Assembly: GCA_963768165.1 (NCBI GenBank)
Contig: CAVYHJ010000026.1
Location: 310,001-374,000, forward strand
Origin: CAVYHJ01 sp963768165 [NCBI: uncultured bacterium]
Lineage (GTDB): Bacteria; UBP4; UBA4092
Direction of reading: 5' to 3'
Length of the DNA: 64,000 nt
Position 1 is the first letter of the stretch. Each line of letters begins with the position of its first letter. Both the position numbers and the translations under genes were made by a program. Below the pieces are notes generated by a model that had not been told where the DNA came from, did no database searches, and saw nothing but the letters and a program-made list of their open reading frames with translations. This document shows, piece by piece, positions 34,869-41,850 of this stretch.

Positions 34869-35529
34869 TCGGATTAAGTTTTCCTAAAAATGATTTTCGG
34901 TGAATAGGGCATGGCCCATGATTCAGTAATGCCTCGTAATGTAATTTTGTTCCATACCCTTTATGTTGAGCAAACCCATAGTGGGGGTATTTTTTATCAT
35001 ACTCCAACATCATTCGATCGCGGGTCACTTTGGCAATAATAGAAGCTGTGGCAATGGAAAAACTCTTGCTATCACCTTTAATGAACGACTTTTGTACAAT
35101 CGCACAATCTGGCAATCGTACAGCATCAAGCACTAAACAATCCGGTTTTACTTGGAGTTGTGACAAAGCTTCTTTCATAGCCAAATAAGTGGATTGTAAT
35201 ATATTTATCCGGTCAATCATATTTTCTGAAATACAACCTACTCCAATAGATATCGCATTTTTTTTAATTTCATCGTAAAACACATTTCTTTGCAATTCCG
35301 ATAACTTTTTTGAATCATCAATTCCTTCACAAGACCAATCTTCTGGTAACACCACAGCAGCAGCCACCACTGGCCCGGCGAGTGGCCCGCGTCCCGCCTC
35401 ATCAATTCCTGCCAAGACCGGAAATCCGAGAAGCCGGATTTCACGATCAAACTGTCGTAGTTGGTTCAGGCGTTGGAGCCGCTTTTGCTTCCGGTTGTTC
35501 AATGGGTGTACTTGCTGTTGCTCCTGCAT
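34855..35529 (-). CDS. rnhB: Ribonuclease HII
   Basis: RNase HII degrades RNA in RNA-DNA hybrids and removes misincorporated ribonucleotides. Catalytic acids are in [28 protein letters not shown], and the [17 protein letters not shown] region. From ATG 35529 the protein has 224 residues, but the first 83 bases lie inside the end of rplS in another frame, encoding a glutamine- and basic-rich tail ([21 protein letters not shown]). A later start is possible but no clear ATG or TTG with a ribosome binding site exists before the domain. The exact N-terminus is therefore uncertain. Confidence 0.93.
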   Translation of the reverse strand: MQEQQQVHPLNNRKQKRLQRLNQLRQFDREIRLLGFPVLAGIDEAGRGPLAGPVVAAAVVLPEDWSCEGIDDSKKLSELQRNVFYDEIKKNAISIGVGCISENMIDRINILQSTYLAMKEALSQLQVKPDCLVLDAVRLPDCAIVQKSFIKGDSKSFSIATASIIAKVTRDRMMLEYDKKYPHYGFAQHKGYGTKLHYEALLNHGPCPIHRKSFLGKLNPIEFH

Positions 35530-35902
35530 TGGTTTGGGTTGCTGTTGTCTGGTCTGCTATTAATTCTTCTATTCGTGCCTGTTTTTCCCCGCGTCCCCGT
35601 AGGTAATACAACTTCGCTCGACGGACTTTACCTCTACGAACGACACGAAATTTTTCGATGATAGGAGAATGGATGAAAAAGGTTCTCTCCACTCCGATTC
35701 CAAAAGAAACCCGGCGGACAGTAAAGGTTTCCCGTAACCCACCGTTCTTTCTAGCAATGACAACGCCTTCAAATGCTTGAAGACGTTCTTTATCGCCTTC
35801 CTTGACTTTGAGAGATAATCGAACCGTATCTCCCGGCTGAAAATCAGGTAATTTTGATTTTTTAAGATACCCTTTCTCGATTTGTTCAATAACTGGATGC
35901 AT
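35447..35902 (-). CDS. rplS: 50S ribosomal protein L19
   Basis: The L19 core (residues 1-115) is complete: [52 protein letters not shown] and the end [20 protein letters not shown]. It sits at the 30S-50S interface. The protein is 151 residues because a tail of about 35 residues rich in Ala, Thr, Pro and Glu follows ([27 protein letters not shown]). That tail is the part overlapping rnhB. AAGGAGGAAAATT precedes ATG 35902. It overlaps the end of the upstream methyltransferase gene by 17 bases. Confidence 0.96.
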   Translation of the reverse strand: MHPVIEQIEKGYLKKSKLPDFQPGDTVRLSLKVKEGDKERLQAFEGVVIARKNGGLRETFTVRRVSFGIGVERTFFIHSPIIEKFRVVRRGKVRRAKLYYLRGRGEKQARIEELIADQTTATQTNAGATASTPIEQPEAKAAPTPEPTTTV

Positions 35903-36506
35903 AATTTTCCTCCTTTTGAAGTTGATTTTTTTCCAAATAATCTTCTCTTGCGCCGAATAGGCGGTCCAAGATGATAGCTACTGCCGACCGAACTGACAAA
36001 TGATTGTAGTGATCTATACCCCGAATAGGTTCTAGAATAATATCGGATTTTTCCAATATTTTGGGTAATAAGCCGTACCCGGTTCCAAATAAAATTAAAT
36101 AAGGCCGTTCACTTAGGTTCATTTCGTTTCTAAATTGGGTATACGACATTCGTTTTCCAAATTCTCGAGCATCAGTCGCCACTAAAATAGGTTTTTGCGA
36201 AGTCTGTTGATAAATTTGTTCTATGGCATTTTCCAATGTATCCATCACTCGTACTCTATTAAGAGCTTCTTTGCGGTCGGGAATAATTCTCGATCCGGTG
36301 GATTCTGCCCAATAATTTAGTATTCGTTCTACCAACATAATCTGCGATTCCAACGGATTCACCACGTAAAATTTTTCAACGCCATACGTTCTTCCCGTAC
36401 GCGCGATATCATGCAAATCCATATTGGTAATAGCGGTCGTCACTACATCCCCCGTCTTATTAGTGACCGGATAGTGTAGTAATGCCAAATATATTCTTGT
36501 TTTCAT
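35886..36506 (-). CDS. SPOUT-type RNA methyltransferase (Methyltrn_RNA_4 family)
   Basis: A 206-residue protein with the family landmarks [38 protein letters not shown] (in short segments), [26 protein letters not shown] and [19 protein letters not shown], the last being the SPOUT knot region that binds S-adenosylmethionine. Members occur beside trmD in several phyla; the RNA target is not established. It lies between trmD (18 bp upstream) and rplS (overlap), within one translation-related operon. Confidence 0.85.
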   Translation of the reverse strand: MKTRIYLALLHYPVTNKTGDVVTTAITNMDLHDIARTGRTYGVEKFYVVNPLESQIMLVERILNYWAESTGSRIIPDRKEALNRVRVMDTLENAIEQIYQQTSQKPILVATDAREFGKRMSYTQFRNEMNLSERPYLILFGTGYGLLPKILEKSDIILEPIRGIDHYNHLSVRSAVAIILDRLFGAREDYLEKNQLQKEENYASSY

Positions 36507-36524
36507 GGTTGTTATTGGATTATT

Positions 36525-37208
36525 CTATGAAATTGTTTGTAATAACTCCGGTCGAAGTTTCTTGGTTCTTTCTAATGCTATTTTCCGGCGCCATTTCTCT
36601 ACTTCCTCATGATGGCCATTAAGGAGAACTTCAGGAACTTTTAATCCTCTAAATTCTGCCGGTCTTGTGTAATGAGGATAATCCAGAGTATTCTCGTAAA
36701 AAGAATCTTGAACAATGGATTGTGCGTCTCCAACCACTCCGGGAATCAATCGTGTAATTGTCTCGATAAGTACTAATGCGGGTAATTCACCGCCATTAAG
36801 CACATAATTTCCTATAGATATTTCTTCATCCACCAGAACATCATTGACTCGTTCATCTATCCCTTCGTATCTTCCACAAATGAGAATTAATTCTTTTTCT
36901 TGGGATAGCCGGGTTGCCATTTTCTGATTCAATACCCTGCCTTGCGGTGAAAGCAAAATTATTTTTGCCTGACTCCGTTGGGTTTTAATTGTTTCAATCG
37001 CCGCGAACAAGGGTTCTGCCTTCATAACCATTCCCGGTCCACCGCCGTAAGGCGCATCATCGGCTGTTTTATGTTTATCTAAACACCAGTCTCTCAGATT
37101 ATGGATAGCAATAGAAACCAATCCATTATCTTGGGCCTTTTTTAACAGGCTTTCCTGTAAGGGACTGACAAAAATCCCTGGAAATAACGTGATTACATCA
37201 ATTTGCAT
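36525..37208 (-). CDS. trmD: tRNA (guanine(37)-N1)-methyltransferase
   Basis: A 227-residue TrmD with MQIDVITLFPGIF at the N-terminus, DDAPYGGGPGMVMKAEPLFAAIE, ICGRYEGIDERV and SIGNYVLNGGELPALVLIETI, the trefoil-knot residues, then the C-terminal DYPHYTRPAEFRGLKVPEVLLNGHH. It methylates G37 beside the anticodon and prevents +1 frameshifting. It lies between khpA and the SPOUT methyltransferase. rimM, which often precedes trmD, is not here. Confidence 0.97.
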   Translation of the reverse strand: MQIDVITLFPGIFVSPLQESLLKKAQDNGLVSIAIHNLRDWCLDKHKTADDAPYGGGPGMVMKAEPLFAAIETIKTQRSQAKIILLSPQGRVLNQKMATRLSQEKELILICGRYEGIDERVNDVLVDEEISIGNYVLNGGELPALVLIETITRLIPGVVGDAQSIVQDSFYENTLDYPHYTRPAEFRGLKVPEVLLNGHHEEVEKWRRKIALERTKKLRPELLQTIS

Positions 37209-37223
37209 TACTTATTATTGTCC

Positions 37224-37466
37224 TTATTCCAAAATTTCCAACACGGCGCGCTTTTTATATTTCATAGCGGCAGCGGATATGATACTACGAATGGAACGGG
37301 CGGTTCGGCCCTGTTTCCCGATAATTTTCCCAATATCTCCCTGGGCTACTTTCAATTCATAGATAGTTGTTTGTTCCCCCTCAATTTCTTTGACGACAAC
37401 TTCGTCAGGAGAATCTACAAGAGATTTGGCGATATGCTCAACTAATTCTTTAAGGCTGATTTCCAT
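37224..37466 (-). CDS. khpA: KH-domain RNA-binding protein KhpA
   Basis: An 80-residue single KH domain: [19 protein letters not shown], then the [18 protein letters not shown] segment with the GxxG loop that contacts RNA. KhpA (YlqC) works with KhpB in small-RNA biology and cell elongation in Firmicutes. The start is ATG 37466, since AGGAGGAAGA lies five bases upstream; a longer frame begins inside that site. It lies between rpsP and trmD, its usual place. Confidence 0.93.
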   Translation of the reverse strand: MEISLKELVEHIAKSLVDSPDEVVVKEIEGEQTTIYELKVAQGDIGKIIGKQGRTARSIRSIISAAAMKYKKRAVLEILE

Positions 37467-37535
37467 AATTTCTTCCTCCTTCATACACTGCAGTATGGGT
37501 TAGATATTTTATCCTATTCCTATGATTGGGACAAA

Positions 37536-37817
37536 TTAAATTGCCGGTTTGGGTTCTTGATTCGCTGGAATAGAACTGTTTTTCTCTAAATCTTGTAACA
37601 AGTTCTTTACGGTTTCTGTCGGTTTCGCTCCTTTTTGAATCCAGGACTTTATTTTCTCTAAATCCACTTGAAGAATCGGTGGATTGGTCAACGGTTTATA
37701 ATGGCCCACTATTTCAATGAATTTACCATCCCGCGGTGATCGGATATCTGTGACCACCAAGCGGTAGGACGGTTGTTTTTTCCGTCCCGTTCGACGTAAT
37801 CGTATTTTTACTGCCAA
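37536..37817 (-). CDS. rpsP: 30S ribosomal protein S16
   Basis: A 93-residue S16: VKIRLRRTGRKKQPSYRLVVTDIRSPRDGKFIE at the start and SWIQKGAKPTETVKNLL later, all in the expected order. It aids assembly of the 30S subunit. It follows ffh by 23 bases, with GGAGGT upstream, in the conserved ffh-rpsP-khpA-trmD order. Confidence 0.97.
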   Translation of the reverse strand: MAVKIRLRRTGRKKQPSYRLVVTDIRSPRDGKFIEIVGHYKPLTNPPILQVDLEKIKSWIQKGAKPTETVKNLLQDLEKNSSIPANQEPKPAI

Positions 37818-37840
37818 AGTTAAACACCTCCTTTATTGTA

Positions 37841-39184
37841 TTATTTCATCATTTTCAATAAATTACCGGGATGACTTTTCGCCCCTTTGCCAAAGGCTTT
37901 CATCATCTTTTTCATTTGTTCATATTGTTTTAATAATTGGTTTACATCCTGTATCGTAGTCCCGCTCCCGCGCGCGATTCGCTGGCGACGGCTTCCACCG
38001 ATAATAGCAGGTTCCAATCGTTCCTGTGGAGTCATAGAATTAATTATCGCTTCCACCCGTTTCATCTGAACTTCCGATTGGTCCATCATATCTTTGGGTA
38101 TATTCTTTCCCATCCCCGGAATCATTTCCAATAACGAACCTAATGGCCCCATGTTTTTCATCGCCTTAATTTGACTTCGGAAGTCTTCTAAAGTAAACGT
38201 TTGAGTGCGTAGTTTTTGTTCCAGCCGTTGCGCTTCTTCGATATCCATCACACCTTGGGCTTTCTCAATGAGCGTTAAAACATCACCCATCCCCAAAATC
38301 CGCGAAGCCATGCGATCTGGGTGAAATAATTCCAAGTCGTCAATCTTTTCCCCAACTCCAACAAAACGCACCGGTTGTCCCGTAACTGACCGGATAGATA
38401 AAATAGCACCACCTCGTGCGTCCCCGTCCAATTTTGTTAAAATGACACCTGTAATCCCGATGTCCTTATGAAATTGCTGTGCCACATTCACGGCGTCTTG
38501 TCCGGTCATGGCATCGCATACCAAAAAGATTTCATCCGGTTGAACGGCAGTTTTTATATTCTGCAATTCGCGCATTAGCTCTCCATCAATATGTAATCGT
38601 CCCGCCGTATCTATCAATACTAAATTACAATTTTGCTCCTCCGCGCTGGCAACCGCCCCTTTGGCGATCTTCACAGGCGATACTTTGTCCCCCAAACTAA
38701 ATACAGGCACCTTAATCTGCTGACCCAGCAACTCCAATTGCTTAATTGCCGCCGGACGGTATATATCCCCCGCCGCCAACATCGGGCGATACCCTTGTTT
38801 CTTCATATTGTTGGCAATCTTCGCGGTAGCCGTCGTTTTTCCTGAACCCTGCAACCCCACCACCATCCACTTGGTGATTTTGTCTTTTGCCATTTTCAGG
38901 GGCGGAATAGTTTTCCCGTCACCCGACATTAAATGAATCAACTCTTCATGGACTATCTTAATAACCTGTTGTCCGGGACTCAATTGTTTCAATACTTCCT
39001 GACCAATTGCCCGCTCTTTGACTCTCTCGGTAAACTCTTTAACGACCTTGAAATTGACATCCGCTTCCAATAATGCCAGCCGCACTTCCCGCAGGGCATC
39101 CGTAATATTCTGCTCCGTCATTACGCCTCGACCGCGCAATTTCTTAAAGACTGAATCTAGTTTCGATGTCAACGAATCAAACAT
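37841..39184 (-). CDS. ffh: Signal recognition particle protein
   Basis: A 447-residue Ffh. The N domain is followed by the G domain with GLQGSGKTTATAKIA (110-124), DTAGRLHIDGELM and TKLDGDARGGAIL, and the methionine-rich M domain (about 300-447) with MIPGMGKNIPKDMM and RIARGSGTTIQDVNQLLKQ. It binds signal sequences and SRP RNA and targets ribosomes to FtsY at the membrane. It starts one base after the ylxM stop, a conserved pairing. Confidence 0.98.
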   Translation of the reverse strand: MFDSLTSKLDSVFKKLRGRGVMTEQNITDALREVRLALLEADVNFKVVKEFTERVKERAIGQEVLKQLSPGQQVIKIVHEELIHLMSGDGKTIPPLKMAKDKITKWMVVGLQGSGKTTATAKIANNMKKQGYRPMLAAGDIYRPAAIKQLELLGQQIKVPVFSLGDKVSPVKIAKGAVASAEEQNCNLVLIDTAGRLHIDGELMRELQNIKTAVQPDEIFLVCDAMTGQDAVNVAQQFHKDIGITGVILTKLDGDARGGAILSIRSVTGQPVRFVGVGEKIDDLELFHPDRMASRILGMGDVLTLIEKAQGVMDIEEAQRLEQKLRTQTFTLEDFRSQIKAMKNMGPLGSLLEMIPGMGKNIPKDMMDQSEVQMKRVEAIINSMTPQERLEPAIIGGSRRQRIARGSGTTIQDVNQLLKQYEQMKKMMKAFGKGAKSHPGNLLKMMK

Positions 39185-39185
39185 A

Positions 39186-39647
39186 TTATTCCTTTAAATT
39201 ATCGTCCTTCTCTTGAATCCAGCTCGACACTTTCTTCTCTAACCCTTTCAACAGTTCCGCCAATTTATCCGAATCATAGATAATTCCCGCGGAATCAATC
39301 TCTCGTATCATTTTGCGTATCGCTGTCACGATTTCCGTATAATTCTTATTCTCCGCTTGATGTTGCTTCACCAATGCCAGCTTCGATTCATAATCTTCCA
39401 ATGTAGCGATAGCATGTTGCAACGCATCAAACACCGCCTGCCGGCTGACATTCTGCGCTTTCGCAATCTCCCCTAATGTCTGGTCTTCCAAATAATACTT
39501 CTCAATCGCTTCCTTCTGTTTCTCCGACAGTAAGACGCCATAAAAATCAAACAACAAAGACACACGGATTAATTCCGGTACGCGCGACGACTTTTCATCG
39601 GTTTCTTTTGTTTCAGAAAGAAGCATAGACACCTTTTCTCTCTCCAT
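39186..39647 (-). CDS. ylxM: YlxM family putative DNA-binding regulator (UPF0122)
   Basis: A 153-residue protein with a sigma-70-region-4-like helix-turn-helix: LFDFYGVLLSEKQKEAIEKYYLEDQTLGEIAKAQNVSRQAVFDALQ (in parts), then an acidic helical tail longer than the usual 110 residues. YlxM proteins are linked to SRP; in some bacteria they modulate Ffh/FtsY GTPase activity. The start may be ATG 39647 or ATG 39626. It is the first gene of the leftward cluster. Confidence 0.9.
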   Translation of the reverse strand: MEREKVSMLLSETKETDEKSSRVPELIRVSLLFDFYGVLLSEKQKEAIEKYYLEDQTLGEIAKAQNVSRQAVFDALQHAIATLEDYESKLALVKQHQAENKNYTEIVTAIRKMIREIDSAGIIYDSDKLAELLKGLEKKVSSWIQEKDDNLKE

Positions 39648-39812
39648 AGCATAGTAAAGGGAATTATCTTGACATATTAATTATATGTAAATTTTCTCAA
39701 AAGGTCAAACTTTATTAATTTTCTGTAATATCTTCTTTGAAATGTTTATTCTCCGAATGGTATTACTTGACAAAAATGTCCGAGAGGTGTAATTTGTATG
39801 CGATTAAATAGG

Positions 39813-39818
39813 TATACT
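39813..39818 (+). promoter_or_regulatory. TATACT element just before the unknown gene
   Basis: TATACT ends only four bases before ATG 39823, and no ribosome binding site is present. An alternative promoter is TTGACA (39767-39772) with TAATTT (39790-39795) at 17-base spacing, which would give a leader of about 20 bases. Which is used cannot be told. Confidence 0.3.
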
Positions 39819-39822
39819 AAAG

Positions 39823-40413
39823 ATGCTCTCGAATCTCATAGATACTTGTACGGAAGAAGTTTTCATCACGACGACGATTGGGAAAATCAAAAAACAATTC
39901 CGTCCGTTGTTATCGGTGAAAGCCAAATGGTTTATTCATCAGATTCTTCCCAAAGACAGTTTGTTGGTGGAATGGGACAATCGCCAGCGATTGGAATTGG
40001 AAATTGATATTTCGCAATGGTTTTCCAGTCGGGAGCGGTTGGAACAATATCTGTGGCAGGAACTGGCGCTGGTGCGGGATGAGTTAGACCCGCATTTTCA
40101 CTATTCTCACGATTATGTCAAAATAAATTATGGACCGGATTCCTCACGCCAAAGGTATTACCCCATCATTCGCAATGTCTGGACGGTGTATAGCTCCGGG
40201 CGGTTGGCACGGAGTAATTTGCCGGTCTTGCCATTAGACCCACTCAGAAGCCAATTTATACAATGTTTTGGCGAACATCCCGATATCCACGATTGGTTCA
40301 ATACTTTGTATCAGGAATCCAACCAGTATACTTTCAATGACTTGGAAAAAATTGCTCAAAAACTATACAAGTTAAAGCTCTCTTCCTACCAGGTTCGAGA
40401 AAATAGGACTTAG
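39823..40413 (+). CDS. Hypothetical protein, 196 residues
   Basis: I do not recognise a family. The protein is soluble, basic at its start (TTTIGKIKKQFRPLLSVKAKW) and rich in Trp, Tyr, Gln and Arg, with a likely helical core (SSRERLEQYLWQELALVRDEL) and a C-terminal helix pair. There are no membrane segments or signal peptide. It stands alone, divergent from ylxM and convergent with the cold-shock gene, with a terminator shared at its end. Base composition and codon use resemble the neighbours, so it is likely a real gene. Confidence 0.6.
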   Translation: MLSNLIDTCTEEVFITTTIGKIKKQFRPLLSVKAKWFIHQILPKDSLLVEWDNRQRLELEIDISQWFSSRERLEQYLWQELALVRDELDPHFHYSHDYVKINYGPDSSRQRYYPIIRNVWTVYSSGRLARSNLPVLPLDPLRSQFIQCFGEHPDIHDWFNTLYQESNQYTFNDLEKIAQKLYKLKLSSYQVRENRT

Positions 40414-40414
40414 A

Positions 40415-40450
40415 ATAAAAAAGACAGGCTGACCGAAATCAACCTGTCTT
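40415..40450 (-). terminator. Rho-independent terminator of the cold-shock gene
   Basis: AAGACAGG (40421-40428) and CCTGTCTT (40443-40450) pair around a 14-base loop. Read leftward the stem runs into TTTTTTAT, the correct tract for ending the cold-shock transcript. It also lies just after the convergent unknown gene. Confidence 0.85.
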
Positions 40451-40474
40451 GGTAATGTCAATTATAAATCAGGA

Positions 40475-40678
40475 TTAGCTGACGCGAACGACATTCTCGG
40501 CTTGCGGACCTTTTTTGCCTTCACCGATTTCAAATTCGACGGTTTCACCTTCATTTAAGGTTTTGTAACCTTCGCCTTGAATTGCGCTGTGATGAACGAA
40601 AACATCCGTTCCTGTTTCACTGGCAATAAATCCGTATCCTTTTTGGTTGTTAAACCATTTTACGGTACCTTTGGGCAT
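40475..40678 (-). CDS. Cold-shock domain protein (CspA family)
   Basis: A 67-residue single cold-shock domain: [18 protein letters not shown] carries RNP1 (KGYGFI) and VFVHHSAI carries RNP2. It binds single-stranded RNA/DNA and acts as an RNA chaperone. AAGGAG precedes ATG 40678. A stable hairpin lies about 70-120 bases upstream, and the gene is followed by its own terminator. Confidence 0.97.
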   Translation of the reverse strand: MPKGTVKWFNNQKGYGFIASETGTDVFVHHSAIQGEGYKTLNEGETVEFEIGEGKKGPQAENVVRVS

Positions 40679-40745
40679 ACGTTTATTCTCCTTTTTTCTA
40701 AATTTCGTTGAGTTAGACTCGACAATCTATCCTTTTTACGGGACA

Positions 40746-40797
40746 TAAAAATAACCGCAAGGTCGATCTCTTGCATCAACCTTACGGTCTTATTTGC
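40746..40797 (-). terminator. Hairpin terminator or cold-shock leader hairpin
   Basis: Read leftward, ACCGTAAGGT and ACCTTGCGGT form a stem around a 15-base loop, extended by AATA/TATT pairs and followed by TTATTTTTA. This fits a terminator for the upstream ABC-transporter genes. It could also lie inside a long cold-shock mRNA leader. Confidence 0.6.
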
Positions 40798-40922
40798 AAA
40801 TTTCGCCTAGCAATTGTCTTATGACTCGAACCCATATAATTTACCAACCTTCTCAACAATTGTCAAGTTTCAAGGGAAACTCGTGTCTGGCTGTATTTTT
40901 CAGTCTATTGATTTAATTGAAG

Positions 40923-40950
40923 GTAGAGACGTAACAAGTTACGTTTCTCT
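40923..40950. repeat. 28-bp palindrome, degenerate copy 3
   Basis: The left half matches the perfect copies (GTAGAGACGTAACA); the right half reads AGTTACGTTTCTCT, with four changes. It lies 15 bp past the stop of the ABC permease gene. Confidence 0.8.
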
Positions 40951-40965
40951 TGGGATTAAAGTAAA

Positions 40966-41811
40966 TTATCCCTTTAACCCCGTCAGGGTAATCCCTTGTA
41001 TAAAATGCTTTTGTGCCATGAAGAATAGTAGTACAACAGGTAGGGTCATTAGAGTGGACGCCGCCATTAATTTACTCCATTCCGCACCATGTAAACTTAA
41101 AAAAGATTCGAGCGCAATGGAGAGGGTCATTAGATTCTTATCATTAATATAAATTAACGGATTTAAAAAATCATTCCAAGTCCACATAAATTGGAAAATG
41201 ACAATGGCTGCCAATGCGGGGCGAATTAGAGGGAGCATGATTTGCGTGAAGGTCTTGAAATAACCACACCCATCAATTTTCGCCGCATCTTCCAAATCTA
41301 TGGGAATCGTTAAGAAAAATTGGCGTAAGAGGAAAATAAAAAAAGCGTTGCCGAAAAAAGCAGGTACCCATAACGGTTTGAATGAATTGACCCAACCAAG
41401 TTTGGTAAAAATTAGAAAAACCGGAATCATGGTCACTTGTGCTGGTAACATCATGGTGGATAACAGGACAAGAAATAGCGTATTTCGTCCAACCCAGCGC
41501 AACCTTGCAAAGGAATACGCCACGAATGAACAGGACAATATTGTGCCGATAATGCTCATCAACGTTACATAGCACGTATTCCAAAGATACCTTCCGAAGG
41601 AGATATATTGAATAGTTTTGGGATAATTAATCCAGTCTATAGGATCGGGAATTAAAATTCGTTTTAAACTGCTTATATCTTCAATTTGCAAATCGATTTT
41701 CAGAGAAGTGCTAATCATCCAGATAAAAGGAATCATAAAAATAATAGAACCCAAGATGAGCATAATATGTAATAATGTTTGTCGAATGATATGTTTTGTA
41801 TCAGTATTCAT
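40966..41811 (-). CDS. Carbohydrate ABC transporter permease, MalG/LacG type
   Basis: A 281-residue inner-membrane permease with six predicted helices (LLHIMLILGSIIFMIPFIWM first) and the EAA loop LEDAAKIDGCGYFKTFTQIMLPLIRP, which docks with the ATPase. The final segment FFMAQKHFIQGITLTGLKG is the typical C-terminus of MalG-like sugar permeases. ATG 41811 is taken as start; an upstream TTG is in repeat DNA. It follows the fused binding-protein/permease gene by 39 bp. No ATPase gene is adjacent, so a shared MsmK/UgpC-type ATPase encoded elsewhere is likely. Confidence 0.9.
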   Translation of the reverse strand: MNTDTKHIIRQTLLHIMLILGSIIFMIPFIWMISTSLKIDLQIEDISSLKRILIPDPIDWINYPKTIQYISFGRYLWNTCYVTLMSIIGTILSCSFVAYSFARLRWVGRNTLFLVLLSTMMLPAQVTMIPVFLIFTKLGWVNSFKPLWVPAFFGNAFFIFLLRQFFLTIPIDLEDAAKIDGCGYFKTFTQIMLPLIRPALAAIVIFQFMWTWNDFLNPLIYINDKNLMTLSIALESFLSLHGAEWSKLMAASTLMTLPVVLLFFMAQKHFIQGITLTGLKG

Positions 41812-41820
41812 AATCAAATA

Positions 41821-41850
41821 AATCTTCAATCTGAAATCTAAAATCTCATA
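41821..41850. repeat. AT-rich phrase repeat (AATCTGAAATCTAAAATCTC family)
   Basis: The spacer between the two permease genes contains CAATCTGAAATCTAAAATCT, the same wording as in the spacers at 155-222 and 54503-54590. Confidence 0.5.

Noticed and set aside
40814-41152. A rightward 112-codon frame containing the degenerate palindrome (EGRDVTSYVS)
   Set aside because: It lies mostly opposite the ABC permease gene, has no ribosome binding site, and its resemblance to the pseudouridine synthase N-terminus comes only from the shared palindrome.
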